Source of the DNA: an uncultured Christensenella sp. | GTDB taxonomy: Bacteria > Bacillota > Clostridia > Christensenellales > UBA3700 | Assembly: GCA_910577845.1 (NCBI GenBank) | Contig: CAJTNA010000004.1 | Coordinates: 1-64,000, forward strand | Reading direction: 5' to 3' | Length of the DNA: 64,000 nucleotides | Part shown: piece after piece, positions 1-9,314 of the stretch | Layout: every line of letters begins with the position of its first letter | Numbering within the stretch: position 1 is the first letter of the stretch | Position numbers and translations under genes: made by a program | Notes under the pieces: model-generated | Database searches by the model: none | What the model was told of the DNA's origin: nothing | Seen by the model: the letters and a program-made list of their open reading frames with translations, nothing else

Positions 1-212
1 CTACAGGAATATAAAATTTTTGCTTTAGCTAAAATTTACTTCCTATAGTTTATATAATAACATATTTTATTCAATATTGCAATATGTTGTATTAACTAAA
101 ATACGCTAACTTGTCCGTTTTTTACTCTAGCTAGAGTATTTTGTAAATCAAATGCATAATATGAGCATATTTTCAATAGAATATATAGAGAAGTTTATCA
201 GGAGTATGTAAT

Positions 213-461
213 ATGCAAAATTATATTATGGAAAGAGTTGAAGAAGTTGCTAATTACATTATTGAAACGGGTTCAACTTTGCGGGATACGGCAAATGTAT
301 TTATGATTTCAAAAAGCACGGCTCATACCGATATGACAATTAGGCTACCGCAAATTGATACAGAAAAATACGAAAAAGTGAGAGAAGTGTTAGATAAAAA
401 TCTGGCAGAAAGACATATTCGTGGCGGGCAAAGCACTCAACTTAAATATTCCCACCATTAA
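213..461 (+). CDS. spoIIID: Sporulation transcription factor SpoIIID
   Basis: SpoIIID is a small DNA-binding regulator that switches mother-cell gene expression between the sigma-E and sigma-K stages of endospore formation. The 82-residue product has the family layout: an N-terminal helical stretch, a helix-turn-helix around residues 20-45 containing SKSTAHTDM, and the basic C-terminal tail RHIRGGQSTQLKY that contacts DNA next to the recognition helix. The length is close to the usual 80-93 residues. ATG 213 follows an AGGAG at 200-204. It stands alone, with a branched hairpin downstream. This is the strongest sign in the window that the organism forms spores. Confidence 0.95.
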   Translation: MQNYIMERVEEVANYIIETGSTLRDTANVFMISKSTAHTDMTIRLPQIDTEKYEKVREVLDKNLAERHIRGGQSTQLKYSHH

Positions 462-496
462 ATTACTAATTCTATATACATAATAGGATAAAACTA

Positions 497-557
497 AATA
501 AGGCTAATATAAAAATAAGACTAGTACTTAATTATAAGTAATAGCCTTATTTTTTGC
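497..557 (+). terminator. Probable terminator of spoIIID
   Basis: An outer stem AATAAGGCTA (497-506) pairs with TAGCCTTATT (542-551), followed by a T-run. An inner hairpin TACTTA/TAAGTA (525-540) folds the long loop. The branched form makes the call less certain than a simple hairpin. Confidence 0.55.
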
Positions 558-722
558 TTTTTTATTTTCAATAATTACATATATATGAACAAAAGTTATT
601 TTATTTGATATAATTATCAAAATTTGTCAATTAAATATGAATTTTAACCAAAAAAACTGTCAAAAATCGGGGGTAAATGTAATATTTTAGGTTTATTTGG
701 GCGGGTTTAGTAGTAATTTTGA

Positions 723-1493
723 TTAAATTTTTCTATTATCGTCATTGTCTTTTTTGTAGTTTTCGGGGACTGAGGTATCCCAAAGGTTATTGCGGGTTGG
801 GTTGTATATTGCACCAAGCATTATTTGTTTTGTACCTAGCTTTTTGTTGTTTAATTGTTCTATTAGTTCCTTTGTTTCGGAGCGATTTGAGTTTTTGTCT
901 TTAGGGCAAGGATTTTGGACTATTGGCAAGTTGTATTTTTTTGCTAGTGCTGAAAGATATTTTTCCTCAATGTAAATAAATGGTCTTATCAAAGTTATGT
1001 TTGTTCTGCTCATAAAACTAACTGGGCTAAAGGTACTAAAGCGTCCCTCATTCATTAGGCACATAAGCATAGTTTCCAAAATATCGTCCGCATTGTGACC
1101 TAAAGCTATTTTATTACAGCCGTTTTGGATAGCTATTGTATTTAATGCACCCCTACGCATTTTTGAGCATAAGGAGCAAGGCGACTTTTCTTTCCTATCC
1201 TCAAACACGATTTTTGCTATATCTGTATTGTGGATAATTAGTGGAATATTTTCCTTTTTGCAGTAGTCTTTTAGCTGTTCAACTTGGTTTTGGTCGGTTT
1301 CCTTAAAGCCTAAGTTTATATTGATAGCAATAATATCAAACTTATAAGGGGCAAATTTTTTGTAGCTATTTAAAATTGCAAGCAAACAAATACTATCCTT
1401 GCCACCGCTTACGCCGACAGCAATTTTATCCTCCTCGCTAATCATATGATAGTCGTCTATAGCACGTCTTGTTAAACTTAGTATTTTTTGCAT
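723..1493 (-). CDS. TtcA-family tRNA 2-thiolation ATPase
   Basis: A PP-loop ATPase of the TtcA/TtuA family, which activates a tRNA base by adenylation and transfers sulfur to it; TtcA makes 2-thiocytidine at position 32. The ATP pyrophosphatase loop is GVSGGKDS near residues 27-34. A CSLC pair at about residues 108-111 and a later Cys in NPCPKD match the three cysteines that hold the [4Fe-4S] cluster in TtcA. Length (256 residues) is normal. It is the only gene on the - strand in the first 20 kb. The exact target base cannot be read from sequence, because Firmicutes homologues are poorly characterised, so I give no gene symbol. Confidence 0.85.
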   Translation of the reverse strand: MQKILSLTRRAIDDYHMISEEDKIAVGVSGGKDSICLLAILNSYKKFAPYKFDIIAININLGFKETDQNQVEQLKDYCKKENIPLIIHNTDIAKIVFEDRKEKSPCSLCSKMRRGALNTIAIQNGCNKIALGHNADDILETMLMCLMNEGRFSTFSPVSFMSRTNITLIRPFIYIEEKYLSALAKKYNLPIVQNPCPKDKNSNRSETKELIEQLNNKKLGTKQIMLGAIYNPTRNNLWDTSVPENYKKDNDDNRKI

Positions 1494-1618
1494 AAAATAA
1501 TCCTATAAAGCTAAAAGTTTGTTCTAATTAATGTCTTATGCAAACTTGCTTTTAATGATAAAAGTTTTGTAAAGTAATGCGTACACATTATTTACGTATA
1601 TTAATATACACTATTCCA

Positions 1619-1647
1619 TTGACTTTATGCAAGTGTTTAGGTATAAT
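1619..1647 (+). promoter_or_regulatory. Sigma-A-type promoter for the small-export-family gene
   Basis: TTGACT (1619-1624), a 17-bp spacer and a perfect TATAAT (1642-1647), about 95 bp upstream of the likely ATG at 1742. Confidence 0.7.
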
Positions 1648-1741
1648 AAAATAGTATCAAAATAAAATAGTATAGGCATAGTGTAAAAAATTGAGTTTTT
1701 TTGCAAGATGTTTAGATTTTTATGTGCGGAGAGATAATAAA

Positions 1742-2671
1742 ATGGCAAATGCGGTAATTGAGTTTTTTAGAGAGCTTTTAAACAATGATATACTTACTGT
1801 GTTTATCATATCAATGTTACCTATAGTAGAGCTTAGGGGTGCAATACCAGTAGCTATAGAAATGGGGTTGAGTTGGTATGAGGCGTTTGGCTATGCATTT
1901 ATAGGTTCTATTATAGTGGCACCTATATTGCTATTGATACTTATGCCGATTTTAAATGCTATGAAAAAGATTAAAGTATTTAGAGGACTGGCAAATGCTG
2001 TAGAGGGGTTGTTCCAATCAAAGGCGGAAAGCGTAAGGAAAAAAGCAAACAAAGCGGATAGCCGTAATACAGAAGATTTAATTAAAATGATAGGCGTATT
2101 TTTGTTTGTCGCAATACCATTGCCACTTACTGGAGTATGGACTGGAACAGCAGTAGCAGTATTTTTGGGATTAGGTTTTTGGAAATCGTTGTGTTCTGTC
2201 GCACTTGGCAACATTTCAGCTGGTTTGATTATGACTGGTTTGAGTCTGTTGTTTAAAGAAAATTTAGATTTATTCCTAACAATATTTATGGCATTGGTGC
2301 TTGGTGTTTTAGTTTTAAACATTATTTACCTTGTGATAAAAAATCATTTAAAAAAGAAAAAAGGTGAAAATGTAGCCCAGAATAGTGAGAATGCTCAAGT
2401 TGTGCTGACTAATGAGAATAAGCAAGACAAAGTAATTGAGCAAGAAAACACAGAGCCACAAGAGAGCGAAAAAGAGAGTTTAGAGGATAAAGATATTGAA
2501 CAACAAAGCGAGCCACTCAAAAGCCAAGAGGTAAAAGTGGTTAGTATAGATAATAAAAGTGTAACTAATAACAATATGATTAGTGGGAATAATATTGAGG
2601 ACATTGATAAGAAATTAGGGGAAAATACACAAAATAAAAGAATAGATGTATCTAACATTAAAACTGATTAA
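1742..2671 (+). CDS. Small multidrug export family membrane protein (COG2426-like)
   Basis: An integral membrane protein of the COG2426 'putative small multi-drug export' family. The signature is near the N-terminus: MLPIVELRGAIPVAIEMG, followed by membrane helices at roughly residues 40-65, 105-145 and 170-205. A second hairpin with IPLPLTGVWTGT mirrors the first, typical of DedA/VTT-like re-entrant loops. I chose ATG 1742 because GGAGAG lies just upstream; an upstream TTG at 1691 has no RBS. After residue 205 comes a long charged, Gln/Glu/Asn-rich cytoplasmic tail of about 100 residues that the family normally lacks and that looks disordered. The substrate is unknown. Confidence 0.75.
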   Translation: MANAVIEFFRELLNNDILTVFIISMLPIVELRGAIPVAIEMGLSWYEAFGYAFIGSIIVAPILLLILMPILNAMKKIKVFRGLANAVEGLFQSKAESVRKKANKADSRNTEDLIKMIGVFLFVAIPLPLTGVWTGTAVAVFLGLGFWKSLCSVALGNISAGLIMTGLSLLFKENLDLFLTIFMALVLGVLVLNIIYLVIKNHLKKKKGENVAQNSENAQVVLTNENKQDKVIEQENTEPQESEKESLEDKDIEQQSEPLKSQEVKVVSIDNKSVTNNNMISGNNIEDIDKKLGENTQNKRIDVSNIKTD

Positions 2672-2699
2672 AAGTTTTTTGTTAGATTTAGGATAAAAT

Positions 2700-4184
2700 A
2701 TGATTAACAAAAAACATAGCAAGGGGTTTACGAGTAAATTTGGTTTTTTAATGGCAACCGTTGGTTCAGCGGTTGGACTTGGTAATTTGTGGAGCTTTCC
2801 ATACAAAGTTGGTGAAGGTGGCGGAGCTGCTTTTGTGTTTATTTATATAATAATGGTGTGCTTGGTTGGCATTATTGCAATGATAGGTGAGTTTGTCATT
2901 GGAAAGAGGTCGCAAGTAAATGTTATTGATACTTATGGCGGTATAAGCAAATGATTTAAATGGCTAGGCTATTTAGGCGTGCTTGTGCCATTTATGATAT
3001 TGTGTTATTATCAAGTAATTGGTGGTTGGTCTATCAAGTATATGGTTGACTATATTGGTGGAATTGGTGTAGCAAGCGGAGTGCAAAATGTTGGCGGTAT
3101 GTTTGACACTTTCACAACTAGTGTTACTATGCCAGTTGTATATTTGTTAGTATTTGCCTTGATTGTTGGCATTATAGTTTTGTTTGGTGTAAACAAGGGT
3201 ATTGAAAAGGCAAGTAAAATACTTATGCCAGCACTTTTTGTGTGTTTGATAGTAGTTGTAATTAAGGGGTTAACATTGCCAAACGCTGTAGCGGGGTTAG
3301 AGTTTTTGTTTAAGCCAGATTTTACAAAAGTAACTGGTTCAACCGTGTTATCTGCATTGGGACAAGTATTCTTTAGTATGTCTTTAGGTATGGGAATTAA
3401 TGTCGCATATGGCAGTTATATGAAAGATAGTATGAATATTGGTAAAAGTGCAGTAATGGTTGGGGTACTTGATACAGTTATGGCATTGCTTGCGGGTATG
3501 GCAATTTTCCCAGCAGTGTTTTCATTTGGTTTGAAACCTACTGCAGGACCAGGACTATTGTTTGTTGTGCTTGCAGAAGTATTTGCAAGTATGGGACCAG
3601 TTGCGGGAAGAATATTTGGCACAATTTTCTTTATGCTTGTAATATTGGCTGCAACAACATCATCAATTGCGTTGCTTGAAGTTCCTGTTCAGTTTGTAGT
3701 GGAAAGATTCCATATTAATAGAAAGCTTGCATCACTTTGTATTGCAGGTATTGTGTTTGGTATTGGTTCATTTATTGCAATGTCTTTTGGTGTACCAAGT
3801 TTGCAAGTTGAAAGTGTTGATTTGCTTACTTTGTTTGACTCAATCACTAATAAATTGATTCTACCAGTAACAGCAGCATCAACTTGTTTGCTTGTTGGGT
3901 ACAAAGTTAAACCAAAAAATTTATTTGATGATTTGCAAGCAGATACTAAAAATAAATTAATAATTTACAATATTTGGGGCTTTTTGATTAGATATATAAC
4001 CCCCGTTGGAATATTGTGCGTGTTAGGTATTGGAATAAATGAGGTTATTACTGGTGCAGCTGGTTTTGAAACTGTGGCTGGTAAGCTGACAATTATTTTG
4101 TCCGCATTATTTATGGTAATTATTTGCGTGATTGCAAATGTAGTAGCAAATTATATGGAAAGTAAAAAGTTGCAAATAAAATAA
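2700..4184 (+). pseudogene. Sodium:neurotransmitter-type (NSS/SNF) amino-acid symporter, interrupted by an in-frame TGA
   Basis: The frame encodes a complete NSS-family transporter (494 codons, normal length), which moves amino acids with sodium across the membrane. Helix 1 has the sodium/substrate motif AVGLGNLWSFPYKVGEGGG. The frame is broken once: codon 85, TGA at 2952-2954, falls in the loop after GGISK, and the same frame continues immediately with FKWLGYLGVLVPF and all later helices to the TAA at 4184. There is no frameshift and no other damage. Many genes in the window end in TGA and tryptophan is TGG, so TGA is a real stop here. Either the gene was recently inactivated or the base is a sequencing error; a CGA-to-TGA change would explain it. 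Confidence 0.85.
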
Positions 4185-4598
4185 TTGCTAGAGCTTACTT
4201 TTGTATATCTCCAACTAGTTTGCTAAATTAACTATAGAATATTAAGTCAATAACTTTTTGCATTAATTTAAGTCTGTTAAATAGTTATAAAATAAAATGT
4301 AATTCCTTACATAAATATAATAGACAATTTGTGGCTTAATTTAAATAAAAATTAATAATAGCTATTGAGTTTTAATATGTAAAAAAATTTAAGTATTATA
4401 AAGACTATAAAGTTAAATTTGGATTTGTTCAAATTTTAATAATTGATAGCAAAATTTTACTAATATAATTTAATGATTAATATATAAAATATTTATTAAT
4501 TTGAATTTTTTAATAAAAGTAAACTTTAATTTAACAAATACAAATTTAAAAGTAAACTTTAATTTGTACAAAAAGAGATTTAAAATACGGGTGATAAA
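4185..4598. other. AT-rich intergenic region with an 18-bp direct repeat
   Basis: No gene is visible. An 18-bp sequence, AAAAGTAAACTTTAATTT, occurs twice at 4515-4532 and 4548-4565 (33-bp period), just upstream of walJ. It could bind a regulator or be low-complexity drift. Confidence 0.5.
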
Positions 4599-5378
4599 AT
4601 GCGTATATGTTCGCTAGGTAGCGGTAGCAAGGGCAATTGTATATACATAAATGTTGAGGGGCAAGGCATTGTAATTGACAATGGTCTTACTTGCAAAGAG
4701 CTTGATAGCAGAATGAAGAGTGTTGGACTAGAGCTATGCGACATTAAACATATTTTAGTTACACACGATCATAGCGACCACATAAAGGGTATAGGTACTT
4801 TAGCAAGGAAAATAAATGCCACTATTTATGCACATCCACAATGTTTTGGCGTTATTAAAGGTAGATTAGGTGATGTAGATTATTGTGGTGATAATGATAA
4901 TTATGAAAATGGTTTTAATATTGGTGGCATTTATATCAAGCCATTTAGAACGCCCCACGATGCCACATATTCCGTTGGATACAGAATAGAGGGGGAGGGT
5001 AAAAGTTTTGCTTTAGCAACTGACCTTGGTGTTGTGACGGATAGTATATTAAAACATTTATCAAATACTGACCTAACTATTATTGAGTCAAATCACGATA
5101 TTCAAATGTTAAAAAGGGGTAGCTATCCTATGCAGTTAAAATTTAGAATTCTAAGCAATAGAGGACACCTTGCTAATATAGAAACAGCAAAGGCAATTGA
5201 GGCTTTAGCACCTACTTGTAAGAGGTTTTTGCTTGCTCATTTGAGCGAGGACAATAACCTTAAAGAACTTGCATATAAGGAAACGAGCACAGCACTTGCT
5301 AGGATTGGTGCAACAACTGGTGATATTATGCTAGATGTGCTTGACCAGTATGTACCTAGCAAAATTTATGATATTTAA
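4599..5378 (+). CDS. walJ: WalJ/YycJ-type metallo-beta-lactamase-fold hydrolase
   Basis: A cytoplasmic metallo-beta-lactamase-fold nuclease/hydrolase of the YycJ/VicX group, linked in other Firmicutes to coordinating cell-wall metabolism, DNA replication and repair. The metal-binding signature THDHSDH is at residues 55-61, and the family start SLGSGSKGNC is intact. Further ligands are suggested by ATDLGVV and by the late LAHLSEDN. Length (259) is normal. In Bacillus this gene sits in the walRK operon; here no two-component system is nearby, and it is followed after 12 bp by a CPBP protease gene, so the two are probably co-transcribed. Confidence 0.88.
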   Translation: MRICSLGSGSKGNCIYINVEGQGIVIDNGLTCKELDSRMKSVGLELCDIKHILVTHDHSDHIKGIGTLARKINATIYAHPQCFGVIKGRLGDVDYCGDNDNYENGFNIGGIYIKPFRTPHDATYSVGYRIEGEGKSFALATDLGVVTDSILKHLSNTDLTIIESNHDIQMLKRGSYPMQLKFRILSNRGHLANIETAKAIEALAPTCKRFLLAHLSEDNNLKELAYKETSTALARIGATTGDIMLDVLDQYVPSKIYDI

Positions 5379-5390
5379 AAGGGGACGTAT

Positions 5391-6689
5391 ATGAGGAAAT
5401 TAGAAGAACTTAATAAAAGTTATTTTGGACCTAGGGTGAGTGATGGTGCAGGTGTATTTGTTGCTGGCTTTGTCTTTATGTTTATTTTTCAAATAATAGC
5501 CATTATAGTAGCGGGGATATTTAAAATTAATGTAGAAGAACCGCCACTTTGGTTTAACTGGCTGATTTTATTTATAAACTGTTGTGCATTTATTTTGGCA
5601 GTGCTTGCTTTTGGTAAATTGTCAAACAAACCTTTACTTAAGGAATGTAGAATAGAGCGTAAGATTACTTGGAAGCAAACTGCATTATTACCAGCAATAA
5701 TAATTGTAAGTATTATGGCATTTTTACCACTTGCTGAGGGGTTTGTTAAGTTGGTTGAACTTATTACTAAAGATAGTCAAGCATCAGCTGTAAATGTAGG
5801 TCAGACCTGGTGGGAGATACTAATTTCTGTGTTTTTTATGTGCGTATTGCCAGCTGTAGGTGAGGAAATTTTGTTCCGTGGCGGTGTATCAAGAGGACTT
5901 AAACGCAAAAACTATGTTTTTGGTATGGTAATGACGGGCTTTTTGTTTTCAATATTCCACGGCAATGCTACACAAACAGTACACCAATTTTTGTTTGGTA
6001 TGGTGCTAACATTTATCTATTTTACAACTGGTTCATTGCTTGCAAGTATTATAGCTCACTTTATAAACAACTTTTTTGCAATTATGCTAGGTTTGGCTTT
6101 AGACCCGCTTTTTGCGAATTCAACATTGCCAATTGGCGGAACGATTGCAATTTATGTAATAGTTAGTATAGTTGGTTTTGTATCTTTGTATTTCTTGTTA
6201 AGATTGTATATGAAAGTTTGCAAAGAAGCAAAAGGTTTACCGCAAAATACAGATAAAATGGCGTGGGCAAAAGATTTGGGGAAGGCATTTACTTTAAATG
6301 GAATTAAGGATAATTATACAAGACTTAATAATTCCTTAAAATTACTTTTTGACGACCCTTGTGATAGTGTAATTTTGGACGGCGATATTGTAAAGAAATC
6401 AGAATGTGTTGTTATAGAGAATATCGCAGAAAATAAGGTAATTGAAACTAGTGAAAATATTCCTGTTGAGAATATTGCAACTAATGACAATATAAATAAT
6501 GTGGGTAGCATAGAGGTGACCACTAATAGTGAAATTAATAAAGTTAATTCAAGTAATGACGAAATAGATAAAATGCTTGAAGAGAGCAATAAACAAACTA
6601 TAAAAAAACGTAAAAGGTTTGATATTATGGCTTTAGTTGTTGCAATAGGGATTGCAATGACAGCTTGGATAATGAATTTATTTATATGA
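5391..6689 (+). CDS. CPBP-family intramembrane glutamic protease (CAAX protease-like)
   Basis: A polytopic membrane protease of the CPBP (Abi/CAAX protease) family. The three catalytic motifs are present: EEILFRG with the paired glutamates at about residues 158-159, FSIFHGN at 187-192, and AHFINN at 222-227. About eight membrane segments fill residues 20-270. A soluble tail of about 130 residues, rich in Asn, Glu and Val, follows, and a final helix near residues 410-430 would return the chain to the membrane. That last part is unusual for the family. RBS AGGGGACG precedes ATG 5391. The stop TGA overlaps the rlmH start codon (ATGA), so translation is probably coupled. Substrate unknown. Confidence 0.82.
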   Translation: MRKLEELNKSYFGPRVSDGAGVFVAGFVFMFIFQIIAIIVAGIFKINVEEPPLWFNWLILFINCCAFILAVLAFGKLSNKPLLKECRIERKITWKQTALLPAIIIVSIMAFLPLAEGFVKLVELITKDSQASAVNVGQTWWEILISVFFMCVLPAVGEEILFRGGVSRGLKRKNYVFGMVMTGFLFSIFHGNATQTVHQFLFGMVLTFIYFTTGSLLASIIAHFINNFFAIMLGLALDPLFANSTLPIGGTIAIYVIVSIVGFVSLYFLLRLYMKVCKEAKGLPQNTDKMAWAKDLGKAFTLNGIKDNYTRLNNSLKLLFDDPCDSVILDGDIVKKSECVVIENIAENKVIETSENIPVENIATNDNINNVGSIEVTTNSEINKVNSSNDEIDKMLEESNKQTIKKRKRFDIMALVVAIGIAMTAWIMNLFI

Positions 6690-7147
6690 ATGTAAATATT
6701 TTATGTGTGGGAAAAATTAAAGAAAGTTTTTATCGTGAGGCGGTTGATGAGTATGCAAAACGTCTTTCAAGATTCTGCAAATTTAATGTGTTTGAAGTTA
6801 GCGAGAGCAAGCTTGAGAGCAATGATATTAAAAGAGTAATTTTGAATGAGGGAAAAAGTCTATTGCCTAAATTAAAGGGATATGTTATAGTTTTAGATTT
6901 GGGAGGACAAGCTATGTCAAGCGTTGAGCTTGCAAACAGAATTAAAGTTTTGCAAGTAGATGGTGAAAGCGAAATTACATTTGTAATTGGAGGGTCTTAC
7001 GGCTTGTCTGAAGAAGTGAAAAAGTGTGCAGATTTAACTCTTTGTTTTGGTAGAATGACTTATCCTCATCAACTTATGCGAGTTATTTTGTCAGAACAAA
7101 TTTATCGTGCATTTATGATAAATAGCAATAGCGAATACCATAAATAA
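6686..7147 (+). CDS. rlmH: 23S rRNA pseudouridine-1915 N3-methyltransferase RlmH
   Basis: A SPOUT-class methyltransferase that methylates pseudouridine 1915 in helix 69 of 23S rRNA, using S-adenosylmethionine. The N-terminal MNVNILCVGKIKE and the knot motif FVIGGSYGLSEEV are characteristic, as is the C-terminal tyrosine-containing end (SEYHK). I place the start at ATG 6686, inside the stop of the preceding protease gene (ATGA overlap); this gives 153 residues, in line with the family, and the upstream TTG would add a poorly conserved extension. The repeat-like motif TTGAAAATCGATATTAA lies just after the stop. Confidence 0.92.
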   Translation: MNVNILCVGKIKESFYREAVDEYAKRLSRFCKFNVFEVSESKLESNDIKRVILNEGKSLLPKLKGYVIVLDLGGQAMSSVELANRIKVLQVDGESEITFVIGGSYGLSEEVKKCADLTLCFGRMTYPHQLMRVILSEQIYRAFMINSNSEYHK

Positions 7148-7514
7148 TTGATAAAACCACTTGAAAATCGATATTAAAAATAATTTTTAGAATTGATAAT
7201 TGATTGTATAAGCTATTTTTATATAAAACCTCTAAAAATTGATTACACCTTTTTGTTGCCTTAATTTGAGTCATAAAATTGCTTATAGTAATGCTACAAG
7301 GAAAAGGCAAGTTATGTCTTTTTTAATTTGGTTGATTTTCTAAGAGAAAAATTATATATATTATATATAGTAAGATTATAATTTTAAAATAGTAAAGTTA
7401 TAATATTTAAATGCATAAAATGACAAGTAAATTGTGATTTTGATATTGACAAGTAACAACAATAAAATATCTATTGCATATACTACTATTAATACATAAA
7501 GAGAGGTAGTGTAT
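7148..7514. other. Intergenic region between rlmH and the M14 peptidase gene
   Basis: No gene or clear terminator is visible. It contains one copy of the recurring 17-mer (7161-7177) and otherwise AT-rich sequence. Confidence 0.5.
7161..7177 (+). repeat. Recurrent intergenic 17-mer, copy 1
   Basis: Exact match to the consensus TTGAAAATCGRTAYTAA that I derive from seven intergenic copies in this window. Confidence 0.6.
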
Positions 7515-8354
7515 ATGTATGATGATGTAGCGTTGGATAAAGATTTAGCAGTACTTGAGGGGCAAGGAGCAAAGGTATTTACTATTGGGTATACAGTACT
7601 TGGACGACCTATTAAATGCGTAGTTAAAGGTAATTTAAATGGACCTTGTGTGCTTGTTCAAGCAAGTATGCACGCAAGGGAATATATCACAACACCGCTA
7701 GTTATTGAGATGATGAAAAACTATAACGGCAGTACTGGAGTTTGGTGTGTGCCTATGGTTAATGTTGATGGTGTTTTGCTTTGTCAAAATGGACTTTCAA
7801 GTGTAAGTGACCCTAATTTGCGAGAGTTTTTACTAAATGTAAATGGTGGGAATGAGGACTTTAGTTTGTGGAAAGCAAATGCTAGAGCGGTGGACTTAAA
7901 TGTCAACTACAATGCGAAATGGGGTGAAGGCAGACAAAATGTAACCTATCCGTCACCAAGTGATTATATAGGTGAGTTTCCAGTTTCCGAGCCAGAAAAT
8001 GTTGCATTACGTGATTTTACAAACAAATTGCAACCTAGTGTTACACTTAGTTATCACACAAAAGGTGAAGTAATTTATTGGGGCTTTGATTGTGTTAAAC
8101 CATATTTTGACTACGCTCAAAGAATTGGCAATGTAACAGGATATCCTATTTTTGAAAGTACAGATAGTGCTGGCGGATATAAAGATTGGTATACAGCAAC
8201 AACATTTAAGCTAGGTTTGACACTTGAAGTTGTAAATGGTGATGTGCCATATCCTATTGATTTGAGCGTGTTACCAGAAGTATATAGACAAAATAAAGAT
8301 GTTTTGGAAACAGTGGCTGTAATCGCTGAGGATATTGAAAACTCAGAGAGTTAA
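7515..8354 (+). CDS. M14-family zinc carboxypeptidase, likely murein-peptide endopeptidase type
   Basis: A zinc metallopeptidase of family M14. The zinc ligands are HxxE in SMHAREYITT (about residues 53-62) and the His in SYHTKGEVIYWG. The substrate-binding segment DLNVNYNAKW corresponds to the family's DLNRNF. The catalytic glutamate is in LTLEVVNG near residue 238. Bacterial members of this compact type cut the gamma-D-Glu-diaminopimelate bond in cell-wall peptides. No signal peptide is present, so a cytoplasmic role (peptide recycling or spore-associated) is more likely than secretion. I start at ATG 7515, which sits 8 bp after GAGAGG; GTG 7509 is too close to that RBS. Confidence 0.82.
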   Translation: MYDDVALDKDLAVLEGQGAKVFTIGYTVLGRPIKCVVKGNLNGPCVLVQASMHAREYITTPLVIEMMKNYNGSTGVWCVPMVNVDGVLLCQNGLSSVSDPNLREFLLNVNGGNEDFSLWKANARAVDLNVNYNAKWGEGRQNVTYPSPSDYIGEFPVSEPENVALRDFTNKLQPSVTLSYHTKGEVIYWGFDCVKPYFDYAQRIGNVTGYPIFESTDSAGGYKDWYTATTFKLGLTLEVVNGDVPYPIDLSVLPEVYRQNKDVLETVAVIAEDIENSES

Positions 8355-8677
8355 ATAGTATAAAAATTAACAATATGATAGAAGTTATAAACAAGTTACT
8401 TAAAATATAAATAATGAGCAAATTTTTGATTTGATTAAAATTTTAACTTACTAACTAAAATATTTTTTACTTTAAATAGAATTGGTCGCAAGAGAATAGA
8501 CCTAAGGGCTACTTGTTTAAGTTTCTAATTATATAATATAGAGTGGAGCTATAAAAAAAATACAATATTCCAACACCAATTTAGTATAGAATATTATTAC
8601 AAAGTTGATTTAATATAAATATTATAATTAACTTAATATAACATTAGATGAAACTAAAAAATTCATTAAGGAAAAAT
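8355..8677. other. AT-rich intergenic region upstream of tadA
   Basis: No gene is seen. A slightly GC-richer patch at about 8482-8518 contains GGTC...GACC that could form a small hairpin. It matches no RNA family I recognise. Confidence 0.4.
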
Positions 8678-9154
8678 ATGCACGATAATGATTTTATGAG
8701 GCTTGCGATAGATAGAGCAAAGCAAGCTATACAATTTGACGAAGTGCCTATAGGTGCGGTGATAGTAAAAGATGGGCAAGTGATAGCTTTTGGTGAAAAT
8801 CAAAAGGAAAGGGGAAATTGTGCCGTTTATCACGCTGAAATTGTAGCCATTATTCGTGCGTGTGAAAAACTAAATAATTGGTATTTAGATGGCTGTACTT
8901 TATATGTCACATTGGAGCCTTGTCCAATGTGTTGTGGTGCAATTATAAATAGCCGTATAGATAGGGTAGTTTATGGTGCTAGTGACCCTAAGAGTGGCGG
9001 AGTGAAAAGTTTGTATAATCTTTTAAATGATAGTAGACTTAATCACACTTGTGAAGTTGTCAGTGGTGTGCTAAGTGAGGAATGTGGGCAACTATTGTCA
9101 AACTTCTTTAAAGTGAAACGTATGGAAAAGAAGGATAATAAGAAATATATTTAA
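8678..9154 (+). CDS. tadA: tRNA adenosine(34) deaminase TadA
   Basis: A zinc deaminase that converts adenosine 34 to inosine in the tRNA anticodon, allowing wobble decoding. The HAE catalytic motif is in YHAEIVAI and the zinc-binding PCPMCCGA follows; the FxxRR-like end is FKVKRM. I start at ATG 8678, preceded by AAGG at 8669-8672; the ATG at 8648 lacks an RBS and would add ten residues not seen in the family. Length 158 is typical. Confidence 0.92.
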   Translation: MHDNDFMRLAIDRAKQAIQFDEVPIGAVIVKDGQVIAFGENQKERGNCAVYHAEIVAIIRACEKLNNWYLDGCTLYVTLEPCPMCCGAIINSRIDRVVYGASDPKSGGVKSLYNLLNDSRLNHTCEVVSGVLSEECGQLLSNFFKVKRMEKKDNKKYI

Positions 9155-9314
9155 TTTAAAGTTATTAATTTTCTAAAAGTTATTAATGTAATTATTTATT
9201 GGTTATAATTTTTAGATGATATGATGTTACAATTAATTAAAAATTGTGGACTTAATATTAAAGCTTATAATGATAAATATTAAAATAATTATTTAAAATA
9301 CAATAGAGGTAGTT

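Noticed and set aside
1..212. Possible sigma-E/sigma-K promoter before spoIIID
   Set aside because: I could not fit a -35 and -10 pair with acceptable spacing in 120-210, so I make no promoter call.
723..904. Frames on the + strand opposite the TtcA-like gene
   Set aside because: They are shadows of a well-supported - strand gene and have no RBS or family match.
2700..4184. TGA recoding (as Trp or selenocysteine) in the NSS symporter
   Set aside because: Many genes here end with TGA (e.g. 6689, 44337, 57126, 60205) and Trp uses TGG. There is no Cys-like position at codon 85 and no visible selenocysteine stem-loop after it.
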